Source of the DNA: Nannocystis pusilla
Lineage (GTDB): Bacteria; Myxococcota_A; Polyangia; Nannocystales; Nannocystaceae
Length of the DNA: 64,000 nt
Direction: 5' to 3'
NCBI RefSeq assembly: GCF_020073745.1
Contig: NZ_JAIRAU010000045.1
Coordinates: forward strand, 117,108 to 181,107
Part shown: positions 16,877 through 27,552 of the stretch, piece after piece
Layout of the letters: each line of letters begins with the position of its first letter
How positions within the stretch are numbered: the stretch's first letter is position 1
Position numbers and translations under genes: made by a program
The notes under the pieces: generated by a model
Seen by the model: the letters and a program-made list of their open reading frames with translations, nothing else
Told to the model about the DNA's origin: nothing
The model's database searches: none

Positions 16877-17394
16877 CGCGGCGGGTCGTAACCGTCGAGC
16901 ACCGCGCCCACCAGCCGGGCCTCGTGCGCGAGCAGCCAGCGCTTGCGCTCGAGGCCGCCCCCGTAGCCGGTGAGCGTGCGGTCGCTGCCGACGACGCGGT
17001 GACACGGGACGATGATGGCGAGCGGGTTCTTGTTGTTGGCCCCGCCGACCGCCCGCGTGGCGGTGGGCCGCCCGAGCGCGCGGGCGATGTCGCCGTAGCT
17101 GCAGATCGCCCCGAATTCGACGGCCGTCAGGGCCTTCCACACGGCGCGCTGAAATTCGGTGCCGACGGCCCCCAGCGCGACGTCGAAGCGGCGACGGCGG
17201 CCCGCGAAGTACTCGTCGAGCTCGCGCCGCGCCTGCTGCAGCACCGGCTCGTCGGGGCGCTCGCGGCCGTACGCCGCGGCCGGCGGGTCGCCGCGGCGCT
17301 CGGTCAGGTGGACGGCGCGCAGGGCCCCGTCGGCGGCGACCAGCCGCAGGTCGCCGATCGGGCTGTCCATCCATGTCCAAAAGGCCATTGTCAT
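16870..17394 (-). CDS. ogt: Methylated-DNA-protein cysteine methyltransferase
   Basis: A 174-residue Ogt/MGMT protein. The active-site motif IVPCHRVVGSD carries the acceptor Cys. The helix-turn-helix region GTEFQRAVWKALTAVEFGAICSYGDIARALG and VGGANNKNP match the family. It repairs O6-alkylguanine in DNA by irreversible transfer of the alkyl group. The start MTMAFWTWMDSPIG (17394) lies inside a cluster of dyad repeats, so a second ATG (17388) is possible. It is followed by a small overlapping gene. Confidence 0.95.
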   Translation of the reverse strand: MTMAFWTWMDSPIGDLRLVAADGALRAVHLTERRGDPPAAAYGRERPDEPVLQQARRELDEYFAGRRRRFDVALGAVGTEFQRAVWKALTAVEFGAICSYGDIARALGRPTATRAVGGANNKNPLAIIVPCHRVVGSDRTLTGYGGGLERKRWLLAHEARLVGAVLDGYDPPRC

Positions 17395-17412
17395 GACAAG
17401 CTCCAAAGGACA
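17374..17412. repeat. Dyads at the start of ogt
   Basis: TGTCC-AAAA-GGCCA (17374-17387) encodes residues near the N-terminus of Ogt, and AGCTC-CAAA-GGACA (17399-17412) covers its ribosome-binding region, so these copies may affect translation initiation. Confidence 0.5.
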
Positions 17413-17793
17413 GGTCGATACGGGGCCCGCGGTGCGCGGCGCGGCGGCGAGGCGGGCGGGTCGGAGGCGGCGCGGGTGAGGCTCACGCGACCGGTGTACC
17501 CCGGCGCGCGGGCGCGCGGCAGCGAATTCGCGCGTCGGCGTGAAAACGCCGTCTCGGGGGCCGCAGGAGCCCGTGCGCGCGCTCGGGGCGAGGACGAGGG
17601 CGCGCCGGATCACAGGCGAGCCGAGCCGCGGCGACGCACCCGCAGGGGCGACGAAGATGCAGCGCGACCGACCGCGCTCGCCACGGCTGCGCTCGCTCGC
17701 GACGGCCCCGCCACCCCGCGGAACGCGGGTCCACTGCGAACCGCGCACGCGAGGTGGATGCACCGCGCGCGGCGTCCGAGGTAAAACGGGCAG
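17395..17793. other. Divergent intergenic stretch between ogt and the FGE-like gene
   Basis: About 400 bp without a convincing gene. It must hold promoters for both ogt (minus) and the FGE-like gene (plus), but none could be identified by eye in this GC-rich DNA. Confidence 0.4.
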
Positions 17794-18852
17794 ATGCTGC
17801 ACGTCGCCGCGGCCCCCGAGCTGTTCGACCGCACCCTCTGGTCCAGCGCGACCGACGAGCGCCGCGACGAGCTGGCGCGCCTGGTCGCGGCGGAGCTCGG
17901 CCCCGAGTTCGAATACGCGGGCCTGCGCAGCTACGGCGGGGCGCACACGCCGGTGGCCGTGTTCACGCACGCGACCGTCGGCGAATTCAGCCTGGTGCCC
18001 GGCGGCGGCTTCGACATGGGGCTGTCGCCCGAGGAAGAGGAGGCGATCCGCACGGCCCGCGAGGCGGTCGAGGTCGCGGCCGACGACTTCGATCAGGAGT
18101 TCGACCTGCTGCTCAGTGAGATCGGGCAAATGCGCCCGCTGCACCGGGTGGTGGTGCCGCCGTTCTTGATCGCACAACGCGTGCTGAGCATCGGCCGGGC
18201 GCTGCGCTGGCTGCCCGACTTCAGCGACCCGCTGTACGGCCAGGTGGCGAAGGCGGCGGCCCACCTGAACCCGGAGCAGATCACGGCGGTGCTGGTCGGC
18301 ACGGGCATGCGCCTGCCCGCGGAGGCCGAGCTCGAGTACGCGGCCCGCGGCGGGCTCCACCGCCGCCTGTTCCCCTGGGGCGACCGCCTGCCCGACGACG
18401 CGACGATCGAGGCGATCCTCGCCGACGAGGACGGCTCGACCCACAACGCGTTCGGCCTCCACGGCTACGGCCTCTACCCCGTGCTGTGCGCCGACCACTG
18501 GCACCCCCACTACCGCGCCGCCCCCGACGACGGCGCCCCCTGGCTCGCCTCCGGCATGCATGTGGTCCGCGGCGGCGCCGCCGATTGCTACCCCTGGCAA
18601 GGCTGCGGCGAGTGGAACCTGATGCTCTGCGCGATGCGCATGACCGACCGCGCGGCCGAATACGGGGCGTCGGTGCGGCTGGTCTACGGGCTCGGCGAGC
18701 ACGAGAGAGCAGACATGGTCGAAGAGACAGGCGCGGTGAAGAAGGCGAAGGCGAGCGCGAAGAGGGCGAGCAAGACGGCGGCGAAGAAGGCGAGCAAGAC
18801 GGTCGCGAAGAAGGCGGCGAAGAAGTCGGCCAAGGCGCGGAGGAGCGCGTAG
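17794..18852 (+). CDS. FGE-sulfatase-fold protein with histone-H1-like tail
   Basis: A 352-residue protein. Residues about 65-305 match the formylglycine-generating-enzyme fold: FSLVPGGGFDMGLSPEE, VVVPPFLIAQ, RLPAEAELEYAARGG, FPWGDRLP, HVVRGGAADCYPWQG, LMLCAMRMTDRA and ASVRLVYGL. Of the two FGE active-site cysteines only one has a clear equivalent (LMLC), so classical sulfatase activation is doubtful; the fold is also used by other oxidases and by non-enzymes. Residues about 315-352 are a Lys/Ala/Ser tail (VKKAKASAKRASKTAAKK) like that of the 10.3-kb gene. A dyad repeat sits exactly at the domain-tail border. Confidence 0.8.
   Translation: MLHVAAAPELFDRTLWSSATDERRDELARLVAAELGPEFEYAGLRSYGGAHTPVAVFTHATVGEFSLVPGGGFDMGLSPEEEEAIRTAREAVEVAADDFDQEFDLLLSEIGQMRPLHRVVVPPFLIAQRVLSIGRALRWLPDFSDPLYGQVAKAAAHLNPEQITAVLVGTGMRLPAEAELEYAARGGLHRRLFPWGDRLPDDATIEAILADEDGSTHNAFGLHGYGLYPVLCADHWHPHYRAAPDDGAPWLASGMHVVRGGAADCYPWQGCGEWNLMLCAMRMTDRAAEYGASVRLVYGLGEHERADMVEETGAVKKAKASAKRASKTAAKKASKTVAKKAAKKSAKARRSA
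18702..18729. repeat. Dyad pair at FGE domain/tail junction
   Basis: CGAGA-GAGC-AGACA is followed by TGGTC-GAAG-AGACA. It codes HERADMVEET, the linker between the FGE-like fold and the Lys-rich tail. Confidence 0.5.
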
Positions 18853-18924
18853 GTCCGTCCGCGGCTCCCGCCGGGGGCCGCGAATGTCATGCGCGCACGA
18901 GCATCGCTCGGCCGCTCGCCGGTC

Positions 18925-19713
18925 TCAGAACGGGTGGGCGGCCTGCGGATCGGTCTCGGGGGCGTGCTTGACCTTGCCCTTGCGGCCGATCTTGATGTTG
19001 ACCATCTCGATGGCGACCGAGTAGGCCATGGCGAAGTAGATGTAACCCTTGGGCACGTGGATCTCGAACGCCTCGGCGGTCAGCAGCAGGCCGATCGTCA
19101 GCAGGAAGCTGAGGGCCAGCACCTTGATGGTCGGGTGGCGGTCGACGAACACGGCGATCGACTTGCTGGCGAGCAGCATCACCCCGAGCGCCAGGACGTT
19201 GGCGGCGACCATGATCCACAGTTCCTGGGCCATGCCGACCGCGGTGATGACGGAGTCGATCGAGAACACGAGGTCGAGCAGGAGGATCTGGAAGATCACG
19301 CCGCCGACGGTGGCCGCGCCCCTGGCGGCGAGGTGCTCCTCGCCGTCGCCCTCGATCTTGTCGTGCAGCTCCTTCGTCGACTTGTAGATCAGGAACAGAC
19401 CGCCGAGGAGCAGCACCACCTCCTTGCCGGTGAAGGGGTGGCCGAGCAGCTCGAAGAACGGCTTGTCGAGCTGCATGATCCAGCTGAGCGTCGCCAGCAG
19501 GCCCAGGCGGGTGACGAACGCGCCCATGAGGCCGATCCGGCGCGCGCGGTCGCGGCTGGCCTCCGGCAGCTTGCCGACGAGGATCGAGATGAAGATGATG
19601 TTGTCGAGTCCGAGCACGACCTCGAGGGCCGAGAGCGTGAGCAGGCTGATCCAGACCTCGGGAGTCGCGAGCGTGGCGGGGTCGAACACGGGCGGTAGCT
19701 TAACCCGATTCAA
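18925..19713 (-). CDS. TerC-family membrane protein
   Basis: A 262-residue protein with about seven transmembrane helices. Family motifs: EVVLGLDNIIFISILVGKLP (Asp in TM2) and LVFSIDSVITAVGMA (Asp in a later TM), the two acidic membrane motifs of TerC/YkoY. The start is TTG 19713; an internal GTG a few codons later is possible. TerC proteins export Mn2+ or support metal loading of secreted proteins. No tellurium-resistance neighbours are present, so a housekeeping metal role is more likely. Confidence 0.9.
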   Translation of the reverse strand: MNRVKLPPVFDPATLATPEVWISLLTLSALEVVLGLDNIIFISILVGKLPEASRDRARRIGLMGAFVTRLGLLATLSWIMQLDKPFFELLGHPFTGKEVVLLLGGLFLIYKSTKELHDKIEGDGEEHLAARGAATVGGVIFQILLLDLVFSIDSVITAVGMAQELWIMVAANVLALGVMLLASKSIAVFVDRHPTIKVLALSFLLTIGLLLTAEAFEIHVPKGYIYFAMAYSVAIEMVNIKIGRKGKVKHAPETDPQAAHPF

Positions 19714-19758
19714 GAATCGCGGGTCGCCGAGGCGGACCCGGGGCGCCTGGCGACGAGC

Positions 19759-20379
19759 TCAGCCGACCGCGCGGTACGGGTGCTCGGGCGCGCCTGCCAG
19801 CAGGGCGCGCTCGCAGGCCTCGAGGTCGCGGATCAGGGCCAGGACGAGCTGCTGGACGGCCTTCACGTCGTCGACGGCGAACGGCTCGAGCGCAGGTGCG
19901 CGGACGCTGCGACGCACCTCGCGGCCGAGCTCCGCCCGTCGCTCGCCGAACTGCCGCGCGGTGTAGCCGTACTCCTCGAGCCGCCGCTGCTCGTGCTCGG
20001 GCAGGCCGTCGTAGACCCGCAGCCACGCGTTGGCGGCCGACCAGGCGTCCGCCAGCGCGAACCGGTAGCGGAGGTCCCGGACGCACCCGAAGGCGACATC
20101 CGGGTCGATGAGGAGCACCATGGCGACCTGCCGCGCGCTGGCGACGAGCTGGACGCGACCCGCGTGGCTGTGCCCGAGCAGCCCCGCGAGCGCGCCGCCC
20201 AGGTGCGCGGGCGCCTGCGCCGGCGCGCCCGCCCGCGGCAAGTCGCCGCGCATGCGAAAGAACCGCCACTGCCCCCGCGCCCACAGGGCCGACCGCATGG
20301 CGCCGTAGACGAGCATGAGGGCGAGGAGGACGAGCGACACTCGAGCTCCACCATAGCGCAGGTCGAGCGCCCGGGGCAC
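19759..20379 (-). CDS. Membrane-anchored hypothetical protein
   Basis: A 206-residue protein. One hydrophobic helix lies near the N-terminus (VSLVLLALMLVYGAM), so the bulk is probably anchored to the inner membrane. The soluble part is helical, with ALADAWSAANAWLRVYDGLPEHEQRRLEEYGYTARQF and an acidic helix DLEACERALLAG near the end. No family was recognised. It lies between TerC and the rpoD terminator, 45 bp upstream of terC, and could be co-transcribed with it. Confidence 0.65.
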   Translation of the reverse strand: MPRALDLRYGGARVSLVLLALMLVYGAMRSALWARGQWRFFRMRGDLPRAGAPAQAPAHLGGALAGLLGHSHAGRVQLVASARQVAMVLLIDPDVAFGCVRDLRYRFALADAWSAANAWLRVYDGLPEHEQRRLEEYGYTARQFGERRAELGREVRRSVRAPALEPFAVDDVKAVQQLVLALIRDLEACERALLAGAPEHPYRAVG

Positions 20380-20463
20380 CTCGCCCGAACGACCCGGTCG
20401 GCTCGATCACGCCCGGGCCGTCTATCGCATCGGTCGCGCGATCTCCGCTGGCGCTCGAGCGAA

Positions 20464-20495
20464 ACGCCCCGTCACGCGCTCGCGTGCCGGGGCGT
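20464..20495 (-). terminator. Hairpin terminator after rpoD
   Basis: ACGCCCC and GGGGCGT form the outer arms of an imperfect stem of about 15 bp starting 19 bp after the rpoD stop. On the transcript it is followed by a short GTTTCG stretch, a weak U-tract, so termination is plausible though not textbook. Confidence 0.55.
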
Positions 20496-20513
20496 CGCCG
20501 TGGGCCCGGGCTC

Positions 20514-22361
<1,848 letters not shown>

Positions 22362-22414
22362 AGGTTGCTCTGGCCTCGGAGTGACTGCGTAATGCGCGAG
22401 GGGAGTACGAACGG

Positions 22415-24301
22415 TCAGGCCCGCAGGCCCGATTGTGGATTCGCCATGGGAATGAGGGCCTGCTCGTCGAGGTTGGCGAGCATGCGGTTGTGCTCGATCT
22501 TCTTCAGCGACAACTCGCGGGCGCGGTCGAGCTCGCCCCGCTCCTTGGCCTCGCGCATCTGCACGTCGAGGCGCCGCGACTCGGCCTTGAGCTGCTCGCG
22601 TCGGCAATCGAGGATGCAGCCCTGCAGCAGCATCACCGGGTCGTCCTGGGTGTCGCGGAAGGTGCCGACGAACACGGCGTCGTGGACCTGACGGCGCGTC
22701 TCGGCCGGGATGAGCTCGAGGAGCTCGCCCTCGGTCGGGTTCTCGCCGACGAGGGCCCGCCGCACCACCTCCTCGGCGATCGGCGCGAGTCTGCGATCTG
22801 TCACGTATTGCTGCACACCCGCCCGTTCGGCCTTGTCGGCCAGGTGTGGGTTGTCCACCAGCAGAGCGAGCAGCGCAACTTGATGGCGCGGAAGCTCGGG
22901 CAGCGGCCGCGCTGGCGCGGGCGGCGAGGCGGCGGTGCGAGACGGCGGGCTGGGCGCGGCACGGTTTCCTTGAGGACCCGGAGGCCCGTGAGGATGCTGG
23001 CGCGACGATATGCGCCCGGCGGGCAGCCTGAGCAACTTTGCGGCGCGCTCGGCATAGCGCTCCCGGGCGGCGTCGCTCTTGACCTTGGCGAGCAGCGGCC
23101 GCAAAGCGGCGACCGCGCGCTCCTGCGCGTCGATCGAGTCGAGCGCGCCCTGGGCCACCCATTGCCGCACCAGCCACTCGAGCGCCGAACCTGGCTCTTC
23201 GAGCAGGGCGGCCAGGCGCTTGGGGTCGGTGCTGTCAGGGTCGGCGCCGGCGTCGAGCGCGACCACCCGGGCGTCGAGCCCCTCGTCGAGCAAGATCGGG
23301 ATGGCGGCCCGGATCGCCTTGCGACCGGCGTTGTCGCCGTCGAAGCAGAGCACCACCGTGTCGGTGAAGCGGGCCAGGATCGCGGCCTGCTGGGCGGTCA
23401 GCGCCGTGCCGAGCGGCGCGACCGTCTCGATGTAGCCGCGCTGATGCATGCTGACGACGTCGACGTTGCCCTCGACGAGGATCGCCCGGCGCGCCCGGCT
23501 CATCGCCTGGCCGGCGACGTGCAACCCGAACAGGGTCTTGCTCTTGGTGTAGAGCAGCGACTCCGGGCTGTTCATGTACTTGGGCGCCTCGCGCCCGTCG
23601 GCGTCCTTGGCGTACTCCGGCAAGATCCGCCCGGAGAAGGCGATCGGCTTGCGGTTCGACTGCAGCACCGGGAACATCAGCCGCCCGCGGAACCGGTCGT
23701 ACAGCGAACCCTTGTCGCTGCGCACCACCAGGCCCAGCTTCTCCGCCAGCGCCAGGTCGCAGCCCTTCGATTGCAGGTGGCGCGTCAGGCGGTCCCAGCT
23801 GCCCGACTCGGCCGGCGCCGGCGCATACCCCAGCATGAAGGTGGCCGCCAGCTCGGGGCTGATCGCGCGCTGTTGCTGATACAAGCGCCCGAGCTTGCCC
23901 TCGGGCCTGCTCTCGAGGATCTCGCGGTAGAGGTCGGCGGCGATCTGGGTGATCGCGCGGGCCTTCTCGAGCTCGACCTGCTGCTCGCTCGACTTCCGGT
24001 CGACCAGCCCCTCGGGCAAGGTGACGCCGAACATGCCGGCCAGGTGCCGCGCGGCCTCGAGGAAGCCGAGGCCGTCCATGCGCATCACGAACTCGAGCCC
24101 GTCGCCCCACACACCGCAGCCGAAGCACTTGAAGCTGCGCCGCTCGGGGTTGACGAAGAAGCTCGGCGTGCGCTCCTGGTGGAAGGGACAGCACGCCGTG
24201 AAGTTCTTGCCCGCCCGCTTGAGCCCGACGTAGCGCCCGACCAAATCGACGATGTCGATCCGATCCCGCAGCTCTTGCAGTTTCTCATCGGGGATCATCA
24301 C
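22415..24301 (-). CDS. dnaG: DNA primase
   Basis: A 628-residue primase. Zinc domain CCPFHQERTPSFF then FKCFGCGVWGD (CHC2 type). The catalytic Toprim core shows AILVEGNVDVVSMHQ (Glu) and VVLCFDGDNAGRKA (DGD). The Pro/Ala-rich hinge (about 435-465) precedes a C-terminal helicase-binding-like helical region ending RMLANLDEQALIP. It makes RNA primers for replication. MM at the start offers two adjacent ATGs. It precedes rpoD on the same strand. Confidence 0.97.
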   Translation of the reverse strand: MMIPDEKLQELRDRIDIVDLVGRYVGLKRAGKNFTACCPFHQERTPSFFVNPERRSFKCFGCGVWGDGLEFVMRMDGLGFLEAARHLAGMFGVTLPEGLVDRKSSEQQVELEKARAITQIAADLYREILESRPEGKLGRLYQQQRAISPELAATFMLGYAPAPAESGSWDRLTRHLQSKGCDLALAEKLGLVVRSDKGSLYDRFRGRLMFPVLQSNRKPIAFSGRILPEYAKDADGREAPKYMNSPESLLYTKSKTLFGLHVAGQAMSRARRAILVEGNVDVVSMHQRGYIETVAPLGTALTAQQAAILARFTDTVVLCFDGDNAGRKAIRAAIPILLDEGLDARVVALDAGADPDSTDPKRLAALLEEPGSALEWLVRQWVAQGALDSIDAQERAVAALRPLLAKVKSDAARERYAERAAKLLRLPAGRISSRQHPHGPPGPQGNRAAPSPPSRTAASPPAPARPLPELPRHQVALLALLVDNPHLADKAERAGVQQYVTDRRLAPIAEEVVRRALVGENPTEGELLELIPAETRRQVHDAVFVGTFRDTQDDPVMLLQGCILDCRREQLKAESRRLDVQMREAKERGELDRARELSLKKIEHNRMLANLDEQALIPMANPQSGLRA

Positions 24302-24642
24302 GAGGTTCTGGCCCAGCGCGCCTTGCTCTTCCGCTTCTGCTGATTCTGCTGTGAAGCCCGCCGGGGGCCCGCGAACTTCGGGCGCAGCAGCGGAAGACCG
24401 CTCGCTGCGCCCTGTCGGCCGCCTGGAGCGGCACAGATTAGGACAACTCCTCCGGCCCGGCCCTGCGCGTCGCCGTTAGGATCTTCACGCAGGGCGCGGC
24501 TGGCAGCCCGAGACGTGAACATCTGCGCCGATACGGACCCGTCTGCGCCGGCGCGCTGCGCCTCGGATCGCCCGGAGAGGACCACGCACGAGGATTTAGC
24601 CGAAAACTTGCCCGCCGCCGCGAAGGCTGCCATGCCACCGCC
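24302..24642. other. Divergent intergenic stretch upstream of dnaG
   Basis: About 340 bp between divergent genes with no supported coding frame. It should contain the dnaG-rpoD promoter; no clear -35/-10 pair could be picked by eye. Confidence 0.4.
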
Positions 24643-25056
24643 ATGGCCGAGTCGCTCGCTCCCCCCCTTGCCCTGGATGGTCCAGAAATTGCTGAGGCAC
24701 GCGAGCTCGACGGTCGGGAGCGCCGCCGCAGCGGCAACCGCACCCGGGCCCGCGACCGCATGATGGACCGCGCCTCGCGCGACTACCCGGAGAGCGACGC
24801 CCTCCGCGGCGTGCGTGGCGTCGAGAACCTGGTGCTGTTCATCGACGACGACCTCCGCGAGACGGGGATGGCGCTCGGCCACGTCGAGGCCTATCTGGTC
24901 GAGATCTTGCGGATGCTCGAGGGCCCCCGCATCAAGCGTGAGGATGTCCACGCGCTGGCCAGCGACACCCGCGTGCTCGACCATGTCGACATGCTGGTCG
25001 AAAACCTCGAGACGCTGCGCCGCCGCCTGACCCGACTGGCGACCAGCCTGCGCTGA
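24643..25056 (+). CDS. Small helical hypothetical protein
   Basis: A 137-residue protein; ATG 24760 (MMDRASRDYPES) is an alternative start that removes a low-complexity Arg-rich N-terminus. The core is acidic and helical: VENLVLFIDDDLRETGMALGHVEAYLVEILRMLEG and VLDHVDMLVENLETLRRRLTRLATSL, suggesting a coiled-coil or helical bundle. No family was recognised. It leads the plus-strand run CPBP-HAD-nadC-birA, with a 14-bp gap to the next gene. Confidence 0.65.
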   Translation: MAESLAPPLALDGPEIAEARELDGRERRRSGNRTRARDRMMDRASRDYPESDALRGVRGVENLVLFIDDDLRETGMALGHVEAYLVEILRMLEGPRIKREDVHALASDTRVLDHVDMLVENLETLRRRLTRLATSLR

Positions 25057-25070
25057 TAAGCTCGCGCGCC

Positions 25071-25889
25071 GTGACGTCCCCCGAGGCCAGCCGGCGCGCC
25101 CGCACCGCAGTGCTGGCGACCTGCGGCCTGTACGCCGCATACGGGCTCATGGCGCTGGTGCCGGGCCTGTCGATGGTCCGCGGCGCGGCGCTGGTGGCCG
25201 CGTTCTACTTCTTGCCCGGCTGGCTGCTGCGCGACCAACCGGAGGTCCAGGCCCGCTACCAGGTGGGGCCGGAGGGCCCGATCCCGCCGTGGAGCTGGCG
25301 CGCCGTCCGCTGGGCCGCGGGCGTCTGCCTGCTGGTGTTCCCGCCGTTCGTGCTCGGGTTCTGGTGGTTCTACGACCAGGTCTGCGCCGGCGACCTGCGG
25401 GTGCTGGCGCCGGCGCTGTGGGTCGAACAACAGACGCCGTGGGCCGGCGGCCTCGAGCACTACCTGGAGCGGCTGTGCCGCGGCCACAGCGGCGATTTCT
25501 GGCCGACGTCGCTGCGCCTGCCGGCGACCTGGACGAGCTACGGCGGCCTCGGCTTCGTGTTCCAGGTGGTCGAGGGCCTGTTCGCGGTGGCGCTGGCAGA
25601 AGAGGTGTTCCACCGCGGCTACCTGATGAGCGCCCTCGAGGAGCGCTTCCCGCCGCGCCGCCGGATCTTCGGCGCCCAGATCGGCGCCGCCGCCGTGCTC
25701 TCCAGCCTGCTCTTCGCCGTCGGCCACCTCGTCGGCATGGCCCAGGCGGCGCGCCTTGCGACCTTCTTCCCGGCGCTGGTGTTCGCCTGGCTGTGGCGCC
25801 GCAGCGGCAACCTGTGGGCCCCCGCGCTGTTCCACATGAGCGCCAACCTGTTGATGGAGTTGCTCCTGGCGAGTACCTTCCGCGCGTGA
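25071..25889 (+). CDS. CPBP-family intramembrane metalloprotease
   Basis: A 272-residue membrane protein with GTG start and about six transmembrane helices. The abortive-infection/CPBP motifs are complete: EEVFHRGYL (motif 1, EExxxR), FAVGHLVGMAQ (motif 2, FxxxH) and NLWAPALFHMSANLL (motif 3). Such proteases cleave prenylated or membrane substrates; in bacteria their targets are mostly unknown. The stop overlaps the GTG of the next gene by 4 bp. Confidence 0.88.
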   Translation: MTSPEASRRARTAVLATCGLYAAYGLMALVPGLSMVRGAALVAAFYFLPGWLLRDQPEVQARYQVGPEGPIPPWSWRAVRWAAGVCLLVFPPFVLGFWWFYDQVCAGDLRVLAPALWVEQQTPWAGGLEHYLERLCRGHSGDFWPTSLRLPATWTSYGGLGFVFQVVEGLFAVALAEEVFHRGYLMSALEERFPPRRRIFGAQIGAAAVLSSLLFAVGHLVGMAQAARLATFFPALVFAWLWRRSGNLWAPALFHMSANLLMELLLASTFRA

Positions 25890-26566
25890 CGACCAGGCCC
25901 GAGCCGACGACCGTGGGGGCCTTCTTCGACGTCGATCACACCCTGCTCGCCGTCAACTCCGCGGTGCTGTGGGTGCGGCACCAGCGGCGCACCGGCAAGA
26001 TGTCGGCGGCCAAGGCGCTGCGCTCGCTGTCGTGGGTGGTCCGCTACCGCCTCTCGCTGCTCGACCTCGAGGCCGTGACCGCCCGGGCGGCCCGCGACTA
26101 CGCCGGCGTGCCGGTGGCGGAGGTCGAGGCCGAGACGCGGGCGTGGTTCGAGGCGGAGATCGTCCGGTGGATCTGCCCCGAAGGACAGGCCCGCATCGCC
26201 CGCCACCGCGAGGACGGCCACACCGTCGCGCTGCTCAGCTCGGGCACCCGCTTCTCGGTCGAACCACTGGCCGAGCGCCTCGGCGTCGAACACGTGCTGT
26301 GCACCCGACTCGAAGAGACCGGCGGGGTCCTCACAGGCAAGCACGTCGCCCCCGCCTGCGCCGGACCCGGCAAGGTCGTGGTGGCGGAGAAGTTCGCCGC
26401 CGATCACGCGATCGACCTGTCCCGAAGTTACTTTTATACCGACAGCTTCTCCGACCTGCCGATGCTCGAGCGCGTCGGCCGACCGCAAGTGGTCAGCCCC
26501 GACCCCCGGCTGCTCCGGCGCGCGCGCGCCCGCAAGTGGCCGATCGAGCACTGGACGGCGGCGTGA
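25886..26566 (+). CDS. HAD-IB family hydrolase (SerB-like)
   Basis: A 226-residue phosphatase starting at GTG 25886. HAD motif I is FFDVDHTLL (Asp15, Asp17), motif II LLSSGT, and motif III/IV TDSFSDLPML, with Lys in PGKVVVAEKF. The cap lies between about 30 and 100. The subfamily includes phosphoserine phosphatases and CicA-like proteins; the substrate is undefined. A dyad repeat within the cap border codes ICPEGQA. Overlap with the CPBP gene indicates co-translation. Confidence 0.88.
   Translation: MTTRPEPTTVGAFFDVDHTLLAVNSAVLWVRHQRRTGKMSAAKALRSLSWVVRYRLSLLDLEAVTARAARDYAGVPVAEVEAETRAWFEAEIVRWICPEGQARIARHREDGHTVALLSSGTRFSVEPLAERLGVEHVLCTRLEETGGVLTGKHVAPACAGPGKVVVAEKFAADHAIDLSRSYFYTDSFSDLPMLERVGRPQVVSPDPRLLRRARARKWPIEHWTAA
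26174..26187. repeat. Dyad TGCCC-CGAA-GGACA
   Basis: One arm mismatch, within the HAD hydrolase gene, encoding CPEGQ, a pentapeptide that recurs in two other proteins of this window at dyad sites. Confidence 0.6.
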
Positions 26567-26688
26567 GGAAGCCGGGCGCGGCGAGGCGGCTCGCCGGGCG
26601 CGGCAAGTCAGTCGTCGCGCAAGAGTGACAGCGCGCCGAGGGACCCGCGCGGTGGCAGGCGAACGGCACGTGTGGCACCCTCCGGGCC

Positions 26689-27552
26689 ATGCGTGACCCG
26701 TGGAGCGAGCTCGGACCGGTGGCGGCGATCATCGAGGCGGCGCTGGCCGAGGACCTGGCCAGCGGCGACGTCACCGGCCGCGCGACGGTGAGCCCGGAGA
26801 CGCGCGCGAGCGCGCACATGGTGGCCAAGGCCGACATCGTGGTGGCAGGGCTTCAGGTGGCCGAGGCGGTGTTCCGCCGGGTCGAGCCGGAGGTCGAGTT
26901 CTCGGCCTACGTGCGCGACGGCGCGCGCGTGACCCCGGGAATCGAGATCGCGCGGATCGTCGGGCCGGCCCAGGCGCTGCTGGCGGCCGAACGCACGGCG
27001 CTCAACTTCCTCCAGCGGATGTCCGGCGTGGCCACGCTGACCCGCGCCTACGTCGACGCGGCCGGCGAGCGCTGCCGGATCACCGACACCCGCAAGACCA
27101 TGCCCGGCCTGCGCGCGCTCGACCGCTACGCGGTCCGCTGCGGCGGCGGCCACAACCACCGCAACGACCTCGGCGCGGCGGTGCTGATCAAGGAGAACCA
27201 CGTGCGCGCGGCCGGCGGGATCACGGCGGCCATCCAGCGCGCCCGCAACTGCGCGCCGCACACGATGCGGGTCGAGTGCGAGGTCACCAGCCACGACGAG
27301 CTGCGCGAGGCGCTGGCCGCCGGGGCCGACATCGTCATGCTCGACAACATGGACGACGAGGCGGTCCGCCAGGCGGTCGCCATCAACAAGGGCCAGGCTG
27401 TCCTCGAGGTCAGCGGCGGGGTCGCGCTCGAGCGCGTCGCCGCGGTCGCGCGCCTCGGCATCGACGTGATCAGCGTCGGCCGCCTGACCCACAGCGTGCC
27501 GGCGGCCGACATCTCGCTGCTGTTCGAGCGGGCCGACGGGACGTGGGCGTGA
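26689..27552 (+). CDS. nadC: Nicotinate-nucleotide pyrophosphorylase (carboxylating)
   Basis: A 287-residue QPRTase starting MRDPWSELGPVAAIIEAALAEDL. Motifs: DVTGRATV, ERTALNFLQRMSGVAT, TDTRKTMPGLRALDRYAVRCGGGHNHR, LIKENH, VEVEV-type ECEVTS, VMLDNMD and VSGGV. It converts quinolinate and PRPP to nicotinate mononucleotide in NAD synthesis. The stop overlaps the GTG of birA by 4 bp. Confidence 0.96.
   Translation: MRDPWSELGPVAAIIEAALAEDLASGDVTGRATVSPETRASAHMVAKADIVVAGLQVAEAVFRRVEPEVEFSAYVRDGARVTPGIEIARIVGPAQALLAAERTALNFLQRMSGVATLTRAYVDAAGERCRITDTRKTMPGLRALDRYAVRCGGGHNHRNDLGAAVLIKENHVRAAGGITAAIQRARNCAPHTMRVECEVTSHDELREALAAGADIVMLDNMDDEAVRQAVAINKGQAVLEVSGGVALERVAAVARLGIDVISVGRLTHSVPAADISLLFERADGTWA

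Noticed and set aside
22965..22978. TTTCC-TTGA-GGACC in the dnaG hinge
   Set aside because: Two mismatches and no neighbouring unit; consistent with chance.
26700..27548. One long frame apparently fusing the nadC region to birA
   Set aside because: The first part is out of frame with nadC and is Arg/Gly-rich shadow; birA starts at GTG 27549.
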